Positions 1 to 6,233 of a DNA stretch of 7,409 nucleotides are shown here, one piece after another (the first letter of the stretch is position 1; each line of letters starts with the position of its first letter). Both the position numbers and the translations under genes were made by a program. This DNA comes from an uncultured Porphyromonadaceae bacterium (GTDB lineage: Bacteria > Bacteroidota > Bacteroidia > Bacteroidales > Muribaculaceae), in assembly GCA_902462525.1 (NCBI GenBank), contig CABQCA010000113.1:1-7409 (forward strand). The letters run 5' to 3'. A model generated the notes under the pieces. That model ran no database searches. It was given only the letters and a program-made list of their open reading frames with translations, and was not told the DNA's origin.

Positions 1-644
1 GTCGATTTAACTTCGAAAACACCGTCACCGAGTTCGAGGATAGAGATATCGAACGTACCGCCGCCGAGATCGAATACTGCTATTTTCTGGTCTTTGTTTG
101 ATTTGTCGAGACCATAGGCAAGGGCGGCCGCCGTAGGTTCATTCACAATACGGGCAACTTTGAGGCCTGCGATTTCGCCTGCTTCCTTGGTGGCCTGGCG
201 CTGCGAGTCGTTGAAGTATGCCGGCACAGTGATGACGGCTTCGGTCACGGTCTGACCAAGATAATCTTCGGCAGTTTTCTTCATTTTCTGAAGAATCATG
301 GCAGAGATTTCCTGAGGGGTATATTCGCGGTTGTCGATCACGATTCGGGGTGTGTTGTTGGCGCCGCGCACAACTTTATAGGGTACACGTGCGATTTCGT
401 CCTTCACCTGATCGTATGTTTCGCCCATGAATCGTTTGATGGAGTATATTGTGCGGGTAGGGTTGGTGACAGCCTGGCGTTTGGCAGGGTCGCCGACTTT
501 GCGTTCGCCGCCGTCGACGAAAGCTACTACCGAGGGGGTGGTGTTGCGTCCCTCGCTGTTAGGAATGACAACAGGCGAGTTGCCTTCAAGTACTGCTACA
601 CAGGAGTTTGTGGTTCCAAGGTCAATACCTATAATTTTTCCCAT
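1..644 (-). CDS. dnaK: Molecular chaperone DnaK (Hsp70), N-terminal part, cut by window edge
   Basis: This is the ATP-dependent Hsp70 chaperone, a cytoplasmic protein that binds unfolded polypeptides and works with DnaJ and GrpE. The 214 complete codons seen here cover about half of the nucleotide-binding domain; the family is usually about 630-640 residues, so the rest lies beyond the left edge. The Hsp70 signatures are clear: the phosphate-1 loop IDLGTTNS at residues 7-14, the catalytic-lysine segment SIKRF with Lys70, VPAYFND at 140-146, NEPTAAALAYGLD at 168-180, and the phosphate-2 loop VFDLGGGTFDISI at 190-202. The start at 644 is the only sensible one because MGKIIGIDLGTT is the standard DnaK N-terminus. 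It is transcribed away from the phosphatase-rnf operon, from a 233-bp divergent spacer. The reading frame is intact with no sign of a pseudogene. Identification is essentially certain. Confidence 0.98.
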   Translation of the reverse strand, partial: MGKIIGIDLGTTNSCVAVLEGNSPVVIPNSEGRNTTPSVVAFVDGGERKVGDPAKRQAVTNPTRTIYSIKRFMGETYDQVKDEIARVPYKVVRGANNTPRIVIDNREYTPQEISAMILQKMKKTAEDYLGQTVTEAVITVPAYFNDSQRQATKEAGEIAGLKVARIVNEPTAAALAYGLDKSNKDQKIAVFDLGGGTFDISILELGDGVFEVKS

Positions 645-724
645 AGTTGTTAGTGTTTATTTATGTTGTTATTTATTTGTTTCGTTATTCCGAACAGTTC
701 AACCGCTGTTCATGATACTTTATA

Positions 725-740
725 AACAAAAGGTGTGCCA
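725..740 (-). promoter_or_regulatory. Sigma-54-like -24/-12 promoter element facing dnaK
   Basis: Read on the minus strand the sequence is TGGCACACCTTTTGTT, compared with the sigma-54 (RpoN) consensus TGGCAC-N5-TTGC-W. The -24 half is a perfect TGGCAC; the -12 half is TTGT instead of TTGC. The spacing of 10 bases between the GG and the GT is canonical. Transcription would begin near base 714, giving a leader of about 70 bases before the dnaK start at 644. No good Bacteroidetes TAnnTTTG element was found in the dnaK orientation, which makes this the best promoter candidate for dnaK. It rests on motif matching only. Confidence 0.45.
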
Positions 741-767
741 AAAAGGTTTTATGCCTCTTTGCAATGT

Positions 768-798
768 TGACGCGTCATGTCGACTGACACTTTGTCAG
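768..798. repeat. Cluster of TGAC/GTCA inverted repeats, possible operator
   Basis: Three dyads are packed into 31 bases: a perfect 10-base palindrome TGACGCGTCA (768-777), a looser TGTC-N4-GACA (778-789), and a perfect CTGACA-CTT-TGTCAG (784-798). They share the same half-site and lie between the putative dnaK promoter and the rightward promoter. If the sigma-54-like element is real, the last dyad is centred about 77 bases upstream of the predicted dnaK start site, a position compatible with an activator site. The bound protein, if any, is unknown. Confidence 0.4.
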
Positions 799-827
799 AT
801 TATTTTTTTGTTCTTTATCCATATCGC

Positions 828-859
828 TGTGTAATTATGGAAATTTTTCCTTATTTTTG
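828..859 (+). promoter_or_regulatory. Bacteroidetes-type promoter for the phosphatase-rseC-rnf operon
   Basis: The element TATTTTTG (852-859) matches the Bacteroidetes primary-sigma -7 consensus TAnnTTTG exactly. A weak -33 element TGTG (828-831, consensus TTTG) sits 20 bases upstream, within the usual 19-21 spacing. The predicted start site near 866 leaves a leader of only about 12 bases before the ATG at 878. The upstream stretch is T-rich. This is the only clear rightward promoter before the operon. Confidence 0.65.
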
Positions 860-877
860 CGCCAAAGAAACTGAGTT

Positions 878-1531
878 ATGAAAACGTATGTGATTTTCGA
901 CCTTGACGGTACAATTCTGAATACTATCGACGACCTTGCCGCAGCAACCAATCATGCGTTGCAGTCGCTCGGCTTTCCTCAGCACGGACTATGGGTTTAT
1001 CCCGATATGGTAGGCAACGGGGTAGGGCGCCTGATGGAGCGCGCGTTGCCGGAAGACGCCCGAAACGAAAAGACTATCAACGCCATGCTTGCTGCATTCA
1101 AGGAATACTACGGCGAGCATTGCTGCGATGCGACCAGGCCATATCCCGGAATTCCCGAGCTGCTTGAAGAGCTGAGTGCGCGAGGAGTGAATCTTGCCGT
1201 CACATCAAATAAGTATCAGGAGGCGGTTACGAAACTTATACATCACTACTTTCCGACGGCTAATTTCCGTGCTATTCTCGGAAATGAAGAGGGTATTCCC
1301 CGTAAGCCGGATCCGTCGATAGTATTTAAGGCCTTGTCGATCTGTCCTACTCCGAAGTCCGACGTCCTTTATGTAGGTGATTCCGGTGTGGATATGGAGA
1401 CAGCCCGTCGGGCTTGTATCGAATCGGTGGGTGTCTCGTGGGGATTCCGTAGCATTCATGAACTGAAGGAAGCTTATGCCGACCATATTGTTTCGACTCC
1501 TTCTCAGATCAGCGGACTTGTAGGTATCTAA
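878..1531 (+). CDS. HAD-family phosphatase, phosphoglycolate phosphatase-like
   Basis: This is a 217-residue cytoplasmic phosphatase of the haloacid dehalogenase superfamily, Gph/Pgp-like branch, which hydrolyses small phosphate esters such as 2-phosphoglycolate using Mg2+. All four HAD motifs are present: motif I DLDGT with nucleophile Asp8 and acid/base Asp10, motif II TSN (109-111), motif III lysine in RKPDP (Lys143), and motif IV GDSGVD with Asp168 and Asp172. A helical C1-type cap lies between motifs I and II (about residues 15-85). Length is typical for the family. It is the first gene of the operon, only 12 bases downstream of the predicted transcription start and 6 bases ahead of the RseC-family gene. 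Substrate cannot be fixed from sequence: phosphoglycolate, pyrophosphate or a nucleotide/sugar phosphate are all possible, so no gene symbol is given. Confidence 0.9.
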   Translation: MKTYVIFDLDGTILNTIDDLAAATNHALQSLGFPQHGLWVYPDMVGNGVGRLMERALPEDARNEKTINAMLAAFKEYYGEHCCDATRPYPGIPELLEELSARGVNLAVTSNKYQEAVTKLIHHYFPTANFRAILGNEEGIPRKPDPSIVFKALSICPTPKSDVLYVGDSGVDMETARRACIESVGVSWGFRSIHELKEAYADHIVSTPSQISGLVGI

Positions 1532-1537
1532 ACTGAA

Positions 1538-1981
1538 ATGTCGGGCTCCTATTCGATTGTTCACAAGGCGAAAGTGCTGTCGGTCGACGGCAGGGAGCTT
1601 TCTGTGCTTGTCGATGCAGGAGTTTCGGCACGTTCTTGCGGAGGATGTGCGCTTGTCGCTGCATGCGGCCGAGACAATAGATCCGGCAAGAGTGAGGAGG
1701 TTGTCCTGCATGTACGAGTGCGTCATGGCAAAGTGCCGGATGTAGGCTCGGAAGTATCGATCGGCCTGCCAAAAGGACAATCGTTCAGGGCTACGCTCGT
1801 TGTCATGGCATTTCCGTTGACTGTATTCTTTATTGTAGCAGTTGTCTGCACTATTTCGGGAGTTTCTGAAGGCTGGACGGCATTGGCGGCACTCGTTTCT
1901 GCAGCAGCCTGCCATGCATTGATTTTTATTCTTAATAAACGGGATTCGACATCATGGGTGTTGATTGATGAAAAAGTATGA
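1538..1981 (+). CDS. rseC: RseC/MucC-family membrane protein (SoxR-reducing system type)
   Basis: This 147-residue inner-membrane protein has the RseC/MucC family layout. A soluble N-terminal part (about 1-84) carries a cysteine cluster, Cys34-x2-Cys37-x5-Cys43 in RSCGGCALVAACG, and is followed by two membrane segments (about 85-107 and 113-132) and a short tail. In E. coli, RseC is linked to the Rsx (Rnf) complex that keeps SoxR reduced, and also to sigma-E control. In Bacteroidetes the family sits directly upstream of rnfB, as here, so a role in assembly, cluster maturation or regulation of Rnf is a reasonable inference; a true SoxR link is not shown. Its stop overlaps the rnfB start (ATGA at 1978-1981). 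The start follows the phosphatase stop by 6 bases. The family call rests on topology, the cysteine motif and context. Confidence 0.85.
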   Translation: MSGSYSIVHKAKVLSVDGRELSVLVDAGVSARSCGGCALVAACGRDNRSGKSEEVVLHVRVRHGKVPDVGSEVSIGLPKGQSFRATLVVMAFPLTVFFIVAVVCTISGVSEGWTALAALVSAAACHALIFILNKRDSTSWVLIDEKV

Positions 1982-2820
1982 GTTCGGCAGAGATTTTTCT
2001 TTATACCTTAATTGTAATGGGGGCTATCGGGCTTATCGGAGCGTCCATTCTTTACCTTACCGCTAAAAAATTCAGAGTGGAAGAAGATCCGCGTATCGAT
2101 GAAGTGGAAGGTTGCCTGCCCGGAGCCAACTGTGGGGCCTGCGGCCGAAAGGGATGCCGTGATTTTGCCGCCGAATGTGTTCGCCGAGGAAATCTGGATG
2201 GTCTTGCTTGTCCGGGAGCCGGTTCGGACGGTATGCGGAAGATTGCAGCCATTCTGGGTGCTGAAGCATCGGACACAGCCAGGAAAGTTGCTGTGATTAA
2301 GTGCAATGGCGACTGTACGGCACGCCCTGAAGTCTACATCTACGATGGCGCTGTTTCGTGTGCCGTTATGGACTCGGTGGGGTGTGGAACGACCGCCTGT
2401 TCATATGGTTGTCTTGGTTGCGGCGATTGTGTGTCGGCCTGTAGCTTTGAGGCTATCCGAATCGACCCGTCGACCCATCTTCCCGTCATTGATACAGATG
2501 TGTGCACGGGCTGCGGCCTATGTGCGGCCGAATGTCCGCGAAATATCATTGAACTGCGTCCTGCAGGTTGTCGCGACCGCCGGGTCTGGGTGGCTTGTTC
2601 CAGTCGGGATAAAGGGGCTTTGGCCCGGAAAATCTGCTCTTCGGCCTGCATCGGTTGCGGCAAGTGCAGCAGGGTGTGCGCATTCAGCGCCGTTTCACTT
2701 GCCGACAATCTGTCGTATATCGATCCGGAACTCTGCAAAACTTGCGGTAAATGTGCAGGTGTATGTCCGACGGGCGCTATCCATGCAACTTTCGAAATCA
2801 TTAAAAAAGCCGAGGTATGA
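1978..2820 (+). CDS. rnfB: Rnf complex subunit RnfB, long multi-ferredoxin form
   Basis: RnfB is the ferredoxin-facing electron-entry subunit of the ferredoxin:NAD+ oxidoreductase Rnf. The 280 residues begin with one membrane anchor (about 5-28). A four-cysteine Fe-S domain follows, starting at GCLPGANCGACGRKGC (45-60) with Cys52, Cys55, Cys60 and Cys78 as likely ligands. Four CxxCxxCxxxC [4Fe-4S] motifs come next, starting at Cys145, Cys176, Cys224 and Cys253. Extra cysteines occur at 109, 113, 128, 136 and 141. E. coli RsxB is much shorter (about 190 residues, two such motifs), so this is the extended form found in many anaerobes. The start overlaps the rseC stop by four bases (ATGA), and its stop overlaps the rnfC start in the same way, suggesting coupled translation. 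Identification is very secure. Confidence 0.97.
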   Translation: MSSAEIFLYTLIVMGAIGLIGASILYLTAKKFRVEEDPRIDEVEGCLPGANCGACGRKGCRDFAAECVRRGNLDGLACPGAGSDGMRKIAAILGAEASDTARKVAVIKCNGDCTARPEVYIYDGAVSCAVMDSVGCGTTACSYGCLGCGDCVSACSFEAIRIDPSTHLPVIDTDVCTGCGLCAAECPRNIIELRPAGCRDRRVWVACSSRDKGALARKICSSACIGCGKCSRVCAFSAVSLADNLSYIDPELCKTCGKCAGVCPTGAIHATFEIIKKAEV

Positions 2821-4148
2821 GAAACACATTCAGCAAAGGCGGTATTCATCCGTCGGCAAACAAAACCGCTTCACGTTCGATTGAGTTCCTGCCACTTCCG
2901 ATGAAGGTGAATGTGCCATTATCGCAGCACATCGGTGCTCCGGCAAGACCGGTTGTATCGAAGGGTGACAAAGTTCGACGCGGACAAATTATCGCAGAAA
3001 ACGCATCGTTTGTCTCTGCCGGACTTCATGCTCCGGTTTCGGGGACAGTGCGCAGTATCGAAAATGTGATGATGCCGTGGGGAAAGCAGATCCGAGCTAT
3101 TATTATCGAGGCTTCGGAGGAGGAGCATTTGAGCGATACCATGGATCGGGACGCCTATTGGCATGGAATTACATCAGGCAATTGTGACCGCACTATTTCA
3201 GATGTCCTTGCGCCCGATGAAATTAAAGCAAAAATTAATGAAGGCGGTATAGTGGGCCTTGGGGGAGCTACATTTCCATCGGTAGTGAAGCTGTCGCTGA
3301 AACCTGAGCAGAAACCTGAAGTTTTAATTATCAATGGCTGCGAATGTGAACCTTATCTGATGTGTGACGACGCTCTCATGTGCATGTGGCCGGCCCGCAT
3401 TGTCGAGGGCGTCGAGCTAATAATGAAAGCCGCCGGAATTCCCCGGGCTGTCATAGCGATGGAAGACAACAAGCCTGAAGCAGCTGCTGCTATAGCTGCA
3501 GCTATTGACGGGAGCGCTGATATATCACTTCGAATTCTTAAAACTAAATATCCTCAAGGCGGCGAAAAGCAGTTGGTAGAAGCCGTGACAGGCCGTCGTA
3601 TATCCTCGGGAGCGCTACCGATTTCAGTCGGCGCCGTGGTGAACAACGTTGCTACGGCTTTTGCCGTTTGGCAGGCTGTGGCAACCGGGCAGCCTTTGAT
3701 AGAACGTGTCGTCACAGTAACGGGTGATATAGCCCCGATGCAAAGAAAAAACTATATGGTGGCTTTGGGAACGCCTTTAGCCGACCTGCCTTTCAGTCTT
3801 GATAGTGGAGAATTCCGGATTTTGGCGGGCGGCCCCATGATGGGCAAAACGGTAGTGAGGTTCGATGCTCCGATAATGAAAGGGACTTCCGGACTGACAA
3901 TACTGCGCCACCGTCCGGCGAGGCCCGAACAAGCATGCATGCGATGCGGCGCCTGTGTCGATGCCTGTCCTATGGGACTCGAACCCTATCTGCTTGCCAC
4001 TTACGGACGGCTCAGAATGTGGGGCGAAGCCAGAGATGCAGCAGTCGCCGACTGTATTGAATGTGGTTCTTGCAGCTATTCATGTCCTTCCGCACGTCAT
4101 ATTCTCGATTATATTAGAGTAGCTAAAAACAGAGCAAAAAAGCTATGA
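2817..4148 (+). CDS. rnfC: Rnf complex subunit RnfC (NADH/FMN-binding-like, two [4Fe-4S])
   Basis: RnfC is the peripheral cytoplasmic subunit where Rnf is thought to exchange electrons with NAD(H). The 443 residues start with the family hallmark GGIHP (8-12) and a barrel-sandwich/lipoyl-like region (about 30-100, including HAPVSGTV). A region like the 51-kDa subunit of complex I follows, with the glycine-rich GGIVGLGGATFP (143-154) and NGCECEPY (173-180). An SLBB-like segment spans about 260-315. Two C-terminal [4Fe-4S] motifs are Cys374/377/380/384 and Cys413/416/419/423. The protein lacks the long repetitive C-terminal tail of E. coli RsxC (about 740 residues), as is usual in anaerobes. Both ends overlap neighbours as ATGA (rnfB 2817-2820; rnfD 4145-4148). 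Confidence 0.97.
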   Translation: MRNTFSKGGIHPSANKTASRSIEFLPLPMKVNVPLSQHIGAPARPVVSKGDKVRRGQIIAENASFVSAGLHAPVSGTVRSIENVMMPWGKQIRAIIIEASEEEHLSDTMDRDAYWHGITSGNCDRTISDVLAPDEIKAKINEGGIVGLGGATFPSVVKLSLKPEQKPEVLIINGCECEPYLMCDDALMCMWPARIVEGVELIMKAAGIPRAVIAMEDNKPEAAAAIAAAIDGSADISLRILKTKYPQGGEKQLVEAVTGRRISSGALPISVGAVVNNVATAFAVWQAVATGQPLIERVVTVTGDIAPMQRKNYMVALGTPLADLPFSLDSGEFRILAGGPMMGKTVVRFDAPIMKGTSGLTILRHRPARPEQACMRCGACVDACPMGLEPYLLATYGRLRMWGEARDAAVADCIECGSCSYSCPSARHILDYIRVAKNRAKKL

Positions 4149-5092
4149 AAGAGAAACTTATTTTTTCAAGTAGTCCTCATGTCCATACCGACAGGACTGT
4201 CTCGGCCACGATGTTGCATGTCATTGCGGCATTGGTTCCGGCAGTGGCATGCTCGCTTTGGTTTTTCGGGCTTCCGGCACTGGGTGTCTTGTGTGTGGCA
4301 GTGGCAGTGTGTGTGTTCGTAGAATGGAGCATAACCCGGTTCATGCTACGTCGCCCGTCGACCATCGGCGATTTTTCAGCTGTACTGACTGGCGTACTTC
4401 TGGCTCTCAATCTGCCGTCGGGTATACCACTGTGGATGGTGGCTGCAGGCGCTTTGATGGCAAGTGGTATAGGAAAGATGGCATTCGGCGGACTCGGTTG
4501 CAATATTTTCAACCCGGCGCTTGTGGGCCGGGTGTTCCTGCTTATTTCATTTCCGGTGGCCATGACGACATGGCCGGTTCCCGGCGCCGACGGTACAACC
4601 GGTGCTACAGTTCTTTCGCTTGTAAAGACAGGAGTTCTGGATCCCGGACAACTGCCGGGAGCTGATATGATTACAGGCGATATGGGCGGTTCGATGGGTG
4701 AAGTAAGCGCGGCGTCACTGCTGTTGGGATTCGTCTATCTCTTGGCTGTCAGAGTTATAAAATGGTATATTCCGGTGTCAATAATGATTGGTGTTGCAGT
4801 TGTTGATTTACTGTGTGGTTTCCCGGTTCTTTTCGATATTTTTTCGGGAGGACTTCTTTTGGGAGCGATTTTCATGGCAACCGACTATGCCACATCGCCG
4901 ATGACACGTAAGGGCATGATGGTCTACGGGCTTTTTATCGGAATAATTACCGCGTCGATACGCCGCTGGGGCGCTTATCCGGAGGGCATGTCGTTCGCAA
5001 TACTCATAATGAACGGTTTTACTCCATTGATTGACAGATATATGCGTCCAACGCGTTTTTCACCCCGAACAAGGAAGGAGGCTGCAGCATGA
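4145..5092 (+). CDS. rnfD: Rnf complex subunit RnfD, covalent-FMN membrane subunit
   Basis: RnfD is an integral membrane subunit homologous to NqrB, holding a covalently bound FMN and taking part in electron transfer across the membrane and ion pumping. The 315-residue protein is strongly hydrophobic with roughly nine or ten membrane helices. Family landmarks are SSSPHVHTDRTV near the N-terminus, GDFSAVLTGVLLALNLPSG (75-93), FGGLGCNIFNPALVGRVFL (114-132) and ATDYATSPMT (245-254). The flavinylation motif D149-G-T-T-G-A-T155 fits the ApbE-target pattern Dxx(S/T)GAT, making Thr155 the predicted FMN attachment site. The attaching enzyme ApbE is not encoded in this window. Four-base overlaps link it to rnfC and rnfG. 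Confidence 0.97.
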   Translation: MKEKLIFSSSPHVHTDRTVSATMLHVIAALVPAVACSLWFFGLPALGVLCVAVAVCVFVEWSITRFMLRRPSTIGDFSAVLTGVLLALNLPSGIPLWMVAAGALMASGIGKMAFGGLGCNIFNPALVGRVFLLISFPVAMTTWPVPGADGTTGATVLSLVKTGVLDPGQLPGADMITGDMGGSMGEVSAASLLLGFVYLLAVRVIKWYIPVSIMIGVAVVDLLCGFPVLFDIFSGGLLLGAIFMATDYATSPMTRKGMMVYGLFIGIITASIRRWGAYPEGMSFAILIMNGFTPLIDRYMRPTRFSPRTRKEAAA

Positions 5093-5646
5093 AATCGACA
5101 TTACTAACCATGACTGTAAGCCTTTGTGGCGTGGCTCTTCTTGCCGGAGCCGGTCTTGCCGGAGTCAATGTGCTTACAGAGAAACCGATAGCCGAAGCCC
5201 AGGCCGAAACGCGCCGTCAGGCCATAGCTGAAATACTTCCTCCGTTTGACAATGTGCCGTCCGATGAAACAGTTGTTATAGACGGGCTTACACTTTTCCC
5301 TGCAAGCAAAAGTGGGAAAAGTGTAGGGGCTGCAGTCGAGACTTTCAGCGACAATGGTTTTTCGGGGCGTATAACTATTTTAGCAGGTTTTGACGAATGT
5401 TGCCGACTTACCGGTTTTCAGGTCCTGTCACACGCTGAGACACCGGGTCTCGGCGCTCGTATGAGTGAATGGTTTTCGTCCGAAGGCTCGACACACAATG
5501 TGGCCGGCATGAGCGCGCCTTTTGCCCTGAAAGCCGACGGGGGTGACATTGATGCCATTACAGGTGCGACTATAAGTTCCCGTGCTTTTATGGAGGCTAT
5601 AAACAAGGCTTCCGAAGCAGTAACCAAATACCAGACGGAACGATGA
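5089..5646 (+). CDS. rnfG: Rnf complex subunit RnfG, covalent-FMN periplasmic subunit
   Basis: RnfG is homologous to NqrC: one N-terminal membrane anchor (about 7-28) and a periplasmic FMN-binding domain that relays electrons within Rnf. The 185 residues include the family motif HAETPGLGARM (115-125) and the flavinylation motif D155-A-I-T-G-A-T161, followed by ISSRAF, which predicts FMN attached to Thr161 by ApbE. Length is slightly below the about 205 residues of E. coli RsxG but complete. The gene overlaps rnfD (ATGA 5089-5092) and rnfE (5643-5646). An unusual feature is a perfect 12-base inverted repeat within codons 67-79, described separately. Confidence 0.96.
   Translation: MKSTLLTMTVSLCGVALLAGAGLAGVNVLTEKPIAEAQAETRRQAIAEILPPFDNVPSDETVVIDGLTLFPASKSGKSVGAAVETFSDNGFSGRITILAGFDECCRLTGFQVLSHAETPGLGARMSEWFSSEGSTHNVAGMSAPFALKADGGDIDAITGATISSRAFMEAINKASEAVTKYQTER
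5287..5327 (+). repeat. Strong inverted repeat (RNA hairpin) inside rnfG
   Basis: TACACTTTTCCC (5289-5300) is followed after 13 bases by its exact reverse complement GGGAAAAGTGTA (5314-5325). In RNA the stem extends by a U-G pair (5288/5326) and a C-G pair (5287/5327), giving a 14-bp stem. It lies wholly within the coding sequence, over codons 67-79, in the segment between the membrane anchor and the flavin domain. No U-run follows, so it is not a standard intrinsic terminator. Confidence 0.8.
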
Positions 5647-6230
5647 AAATGCTGAAAATCATATATGACGGAATAGTAAAGCGCAATCCCACTTTTGTGC
5701 TGATTTTGGGAATGTGTCCTACCTTGGGAACTACATCTTCGGCAATTACTGGTATGTCGATGGGTCTTGCCACACTTTTCGTACTGATCTGTTCGAATAT
5801 GGCAATTTCCGCTATTAAGGACATTGTTCCGGATAAGGTGCGCATACCGGTATTTATCGTTGTGATAGCCTCGTTTGTCACTATTCTCCAAATGCTTATG
5901 CAGGCATTTGTTCCGACACTCTATTCTACTCTTGGCATTTTTATACCTCTGATAGTGGTCAATTGCATTCTTTTGGGGCGGGCCGAGGCTTTCGCTTCGA
6001 AAAACAGCGTGATAGACTCTCTATGCGACGGCATAGGCGTAGGCACCGGGTTTACTTTGGCTCTCACCCTCTTGGGCTCTCTTCGCGAAGTTCTTGGCAA
6101 TGGATCGGTGTTCGGGCTGCAACTTTACAATGCCGATTTCGGAGCGCTTCTCTTCGTACTTGCGCCCGGTGCATTCATAGTTTTAGGGCTCTTGATAGCA
6201 TTGTTTAACCGACTGAATAATTGTAGATAA
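5643..6230 (+). CDS. rnfE: Rnf complex subunit RnfE
   Basis: RnfE is one of two related six-helix membrane subunits (with RnfA; homologues of NqrD/NqrE) that pair in the membrane and carry the ion/electron path. Identification rests on the N-terminal IVKRNPTFVLILGMCPTLG (11-29), the conserved IPLIVVNCILLGRAEAFA (101-118) and overall 195-residue length. Cys25 and Cys108 lie at the positions that, with their RnfA counterparts, are known to bind a shared intramembrane Fe-S cluster in this family. It starts inside the rnfG stop (ATGA) and ends three bases before rnfA. The order G-E-A matches Bacteroidetes and clostridial operons. Confidence 0.97.
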   Translation: MKMLKIIYDGIVKRNPTFVLILGMCPTLGTTSSAITGMSMGLATLFVLICSNMAISAIKDIVPDKVRIPVFIVVIASFVTILQMLMQAFVPTLYSTLGIFIPLIVVNCILLGRAEAFASKNSVIDSLCDGIGVGTGFTLALTLLGSLREVLGNGSVFGLQLYNADFGALLFVLAPGAFIVLGLLIALFNRLNNCR

Positions 6231-6233
6231 TCT

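Larger units (their letters stand above)
645..877. other. Divergent regulatory spacer between dnaK and the phosphatase-rnf operon
   Basis: This AT-rich 233-bp stretch separates two genes that point away from each other, so it must hold the promoters for both. I see no gene in it. It contains a sigma-54-like element facing dnaK, two perfect TGAC/GTCA dyads with a looser one between them, and a TAnnTTTG-type promoter facing right; each is listed separately. No CIRCE element (TTAGCACTC-N9-GAGTGCTAA), the HrcA operator common upstream of heat-shock genes, is present. Confidence 0.75.

Noticed and set aside
427..834. 135-codon plus-strand open frame
   Set aside because: Mostly antisense to dnaK, whose frame is unmistakable; the translation shows no recognisable domain and its end runs into the AT-rich regulatory spacer.
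1205..1915. 236-codon minus-strand open frame
   Set aside because: Lies antisense across the phosphatase and rseC genes; composition is rich in Arg, Cys and Ser, typical of a shadow frame, with no domain signature.
2442..2449. TAGCTTTG, a perfect TAnnTTTG match inside rnfB
   Set aside because: No good -33 element at the right spacing, and one or two such 6-of-8 matches per strand are expected by chance in a window this size.
2306..2884. 192-codon plus-strand frame and the 169-codon minus-strand frame at 2340-2849
   Set aside because: Both overlap rnfB, whose cysteine motifs fix the true frame; the alternatives show no family features.
3482..3503. Repetitive AGCTGC/GCAGCT stretch in rnfC
   Set aside because: Explained by a run of alanine codons (EAAAAIAAAI, residues 221-230); the pairing is imperfect.
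4291..4318. Short GTGGCA/GTGTGTG repeats in rnfD
   Set aside because: Reflects a valine/alanine-rich membrane helix (VAVAVCVFV) and is too short and irregular to be a functional tandem repeat.
4642..4660. Inverted repeat TCCCGG-N7-CCGGGA inside rnfD
   Set aside because: Six-base arms are common by chance in a window this size, and there is no other regulatory sign nearby.
6081..6090. Palindrome CTTCGCGAAG in rnfE
   Set aside because: Several ten-base palindromes are expected by chance in 7.4 kb and this one sits in conserved coding sequence.
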